NCBI RefSeq assembly: GCF_001571325.1
Contig: NZ_BCTO01000014.1
Coordinates: 1-64,000, forward strand
Direction: 5' to 3'
From: Delftia tsuruhatensis NBRC 16741
GTDB taxonomy: Bacteria > Pseudomonadota > Gammaproteobacteria > Burkholderiales > Burkholderiaceae_C
DNA length: 64,000 bases
The translations under genes were made by a program, and so were the position numbers. The notes under the pieces are model-generated. The model ran no database searches. It worked only from the letters and a program-made list of their open reading frames with translations, and was not told where the DNA came from. Position 1 is the first letter of the stretch; every line of letters starts with the position of its first letter. Positions 62,173 to 64,000 of this stretch are shown here, piece after piece.

Positions 62173-63144
62173 ATGAACACCCTCATCTCGACTGCACGTC
62201 GCCGCGCACTGTCCATGGGCCTGGGCGCCCTCGCCCTGGCCGCAGCCCCGGCCTTCGCCGCCTGGCCCGAAAAACCCATTGAACTCGTCGTGGGCTTCGC
62301 GGCCGGCGGCGGCACGGACATCACGGCGCGCACACTCGCCGTGCATCTGGGCAAGCAATTGGGTACCCAGGTCGTGGTGTCCAACAAGCTGGGCGCCTCG
62401 GGCGAGCTGGGCCTGGCCTATGTGGCCAAGGCTGCGCCAGACGGTCATGTGATCGGCATGACGAACATGCCAGGTCTGGTCACATTGCCCATAGAGCGGC
62501 GCACGCAGTTCAAGCCGGCGGACTTCACCTATATCGCCAACCTGGTGCGCGACCCCAGCGCCTTCAGCGTGATGGCGGACAGCCAGTACAAGAACCTGGC
62601 CGACCTGATCGCAGACGCCAAGGCCCGGCCCGGCGAGATCAGCTACGGATCGACGGGCGTGGGCACCGATGACCACCTGGCCATGGTGCTGTTCGAGCGC
62701 CTGACGGGCACCCGGCTGAACCACGTGCCCTACAACGGCGCGGGCCCGCTGCGCACGGCGGTGCTGGGCGGCCATGTGACCATCGGCGGCATGAACCTGG
62801 GCGAGGTCATGCCCTTCGAGAGCAAGGTGCGCATCCTGGCCCAGGCCAGCCCCGCGCGCTCCAGCCTGGCGCCCAACGTGCCCAGCTTCAACGAGCAGAA
62901 CGTGAAGCTGGTGTTCAATTCGGAGCGCGGCATCGTGGCACCGGCCGGCCTTCCCGCTGCCGTGCAGCAGCGACTGACCGAGGCCCTGCGCGCCATCGCG
63001 GCCGATCCCGAGTTCCACAAGCAGATGCGCCAGCAGTTCACCGAGATGGACTATGTGGAGGGCACGGCCTGGAAGACCCGCCTGGACAAGGCCACGGCAG
63101 ACTTCTCGGCGCTGTGGAAGTCCGCGCCCTGGACTGACAAGTAA
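62173..63144 (+). CDS. Bug (TctC-type) periplasmic receptor
   Basis: 323 residues with a signal peptide (RRRALSMGLGALALAAAPAF, cleavage near AFA) and Bug landmarks PIELVVGFAAGGGTDITAR, VSNKLGASGELGLAYV, HVPYNGAGPLRTAVLGG. AAGGAGAC lies before the ATG. Third gene of the ALDH/HIBADH operon, so it probably delivers the substrate of that pathway to an unlinked transporter. Confidence 0.9.
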   Translation: MNTLISTARRRALSMGLGALALAAAPAFAAWPEKPIELVVGFAAGGGTDITARTLAVHLGKQLGTQVVVSNKLGASGELGLAYVAKAAPDGHVIGMTNMPGLVTLPIERRTQFKPADFTYIANLVRDPSAFSVMADSQYKNLADLIADAKARPGEISYGSTGVGTDDHLAMVLFERLTGTRLNHVPYNGAGPLRTAVLGGHVTIGGMNLGEVMPFESKVRILAQASPARSSLAPNVPSFNEQNVKLVFNSERGIVAPAGLPAAVQQRLTEALRAIAADPEFHKQMRQQFTEMDYVEGTAWKTRLDKATADFSALWKSAPWTDK

Positions 63145-63156
63145 GCGTTCTTGCCG

Positions 63157-64000
63157 CTAACCGGCGGCAGCCCGGAACTCCGCATGGGCCGAAAAGGCGG
63201 ATTCCGACAGCTGGATATCGGCACTGGCGATGCCGATCCTGCGCGCAGCAGCCTGCCATCCATCGACCACCGCCGCGACCTCGCCCAGTATCTGCCGGGC
63301 CTGGTTGCGGTCAAGTCCGTAGAACGACGCCGTGCCGAGAACCGTCTCCAGGCTGGGCCGGTTGTCGATGTCGTCGATGTTCAAGACATGCTCGGCCTTG
63401 TCGATGTTCGGATTGACATCGAACGCCGGGGCGAGGCACCACCCTGTCCTGCCCAGAACGAAGCCGTGATTGCGCAGGTGATCGTCGCGATTGCCAACGG
63501 CGACGTTGAACGCCACGCGCCGAAACAGCTGCGCCAGGTCGGCATCCGCATGCCCGGCATCGCCCTGGGACCGGATGAACTGGGCCAGTTCCAGATAGCT
63601 CGTACCTTCGCTGTGCGCCTTGCGCAGCAGCGTCATCGCCGAGGCGTAGAACCGCCGCGCACCATGCGCACGGTCAAACCTTTGCACACAGAAGGTGTGC
63701 AAGCCGTTGTTGAACTGGATCAGCTTGGCAGGGGGCACATACACGCCGGCCTTTCGGGCCAGTTGGTGAACGACATACTCCCAGGCCCCGATGTCGCGGT
63801 CATCGTCGCGGGCGGGAAATTTGGCAATCCACAGCGAGCCATCAGCCTGCGTGAAGTTGGCCTTCGGCCTCGCCCCACCCAGAGAGGCTCCTGGCGCGAC
63901 GAGCACGGCAAGCCACTTGCGCAGCGCGTCAAGGTCGTCAATACGCCGGCTGCTGAGCTGGTAGGCCACCGCCTCCAACTCGCGCAGGGTCGTCACCGGC
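63157..64000 (-). CDS. HipA-family kinase, 5' part beyond the window
   Basis: The visible 280 residues form the HipA kinase core: SLGGARPKANF, LWIAKFPARDDDRDIGAWEY (ATP-site Lys and Glu), QRFDRAHGARRFYASA, catalytic loop VAVGNRDDHLRNHGFVL and metal-binding PAFDVNP. A GTG at 63996 is in frame, but HipA normally has a further N-terminal domain, so the frame probably continues past the edge. Unrelated in detail to the HipA at 6149 (NRDDHLRNHG against NGDAHGKNFS). Any HipB partner lies outside. Confidence 0.85.
   Translation of the reverse strand, partial: PVTTLRELEAVAYQLSSRRIDDLDALRKWLAVLVAPGASLGGARPKANFTQADGSLWIAKFPARDDDRDIGAWEYVVHQLARKAGVYVPPAKLIQFNNGLHTFCVQRFDRAHGARRFYASAMTLLRKAHSEGTSYLELAQFIRSQGDAGHADADLAQLFRRVAFNVAVGNRDDHLRNHGFVLGRTGWCLAPAFDVNPNIDKAEHVLNIDDIDNRPSLETVLGTASFYGLDRNQARQILGEVAAVVDGWQAAARRIGIASADIQLSESAFSAHAEFRAAAG

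Overview
The window looks like chromosome from a high-GC betaproteobacterium of the Comamonadaceae, most like Delftia or Comamonas. This is an inference from strong G/C third-position bias, many orphan Bug (TctC-type) solute receptors, LysR/GntR/IclR-regulated catabolic operons, and extragenic repeats that resemble ones I associate with this family. There is no rRNA, tRNA or CRISPR array.

Layout. 1-5009 is the right part of a Tn7-like transposon (tnsA-tnsB-tnsC-tniQ plus a cysteine-rich ORF cut by the left edge). It is inserted in comM; the 3' half of comM survives at 5010-5671. The same site class is used by the AbaR/Tn6022 islands of Acinetobacter. 5.7-7.5 kb is a HipBA toxin-antitoxin pair with three operator-like repeats. 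7.5-10.8 kb holds a LysR/MFS pair and a nitronate monooxygenase. 10.8-16.4 kb is a sulfur operon (cysteine-dioxygenase-like enzyme, four-domain rhodanese, Bug receptor, cystathionine beta-lyase) with a divergent LysR. 16.4-18.9 kb is an iron-linked DUF3649-PepSY-DUF3325 operon behind a Fur-box-like site. 18.9-23.5 kb has two SDRs, LysR, ferredoxin-NADP reductase and IclR. 23.6-24.2 kb is a HigBA pair whose toxin appears to be read from a leaderless promoter. 24.3-28.9 kb is a complete branched-chain amino-acid type ABC operon (livHMGFJ).

31.2-43.3 kb is a nearly complete D-glucarate/galactarate catabolic island: galactarate dehydratase, two glucarate-dehydratase-like enolases, KdgD, alpha-ketoglutarate semialdehyde dehydrogenase, a 2-hydroxyacid dehydrogenase and three Bug receptors. 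Its FadR-type regulator has the same 13-bp operator at two promoters. Together these convert glucarate and galactarate to 5-dehydro-4-deoxyglucarate, then 2-oxoglutarate semialdehyde, then 2-oxoglutarate.

43.4-44.5 kb is an accessory patch: two structured RNA elements resembling the phage P1/P7 C4 antisense RNA, one followed by a 27-codon ORF translationally coupled to a 104-residue protein, and a set of nested inverted repeats. 44.6-56.9 kb has lrgAB with a LysR, rluE, a PhnA-like protein, a LysR, a DsbA-like protein, a cyclase, argE, an MHS transporter, and dctA with its own FadR-type regulator and twin operators. 57-64 kb has a lipoprotein glycerophosphodiesterase, a small exported protein, a GntR-controlled ALDH/HIBADH/Bug catabolic operon, and a second HipA kinase cut by the right edge.
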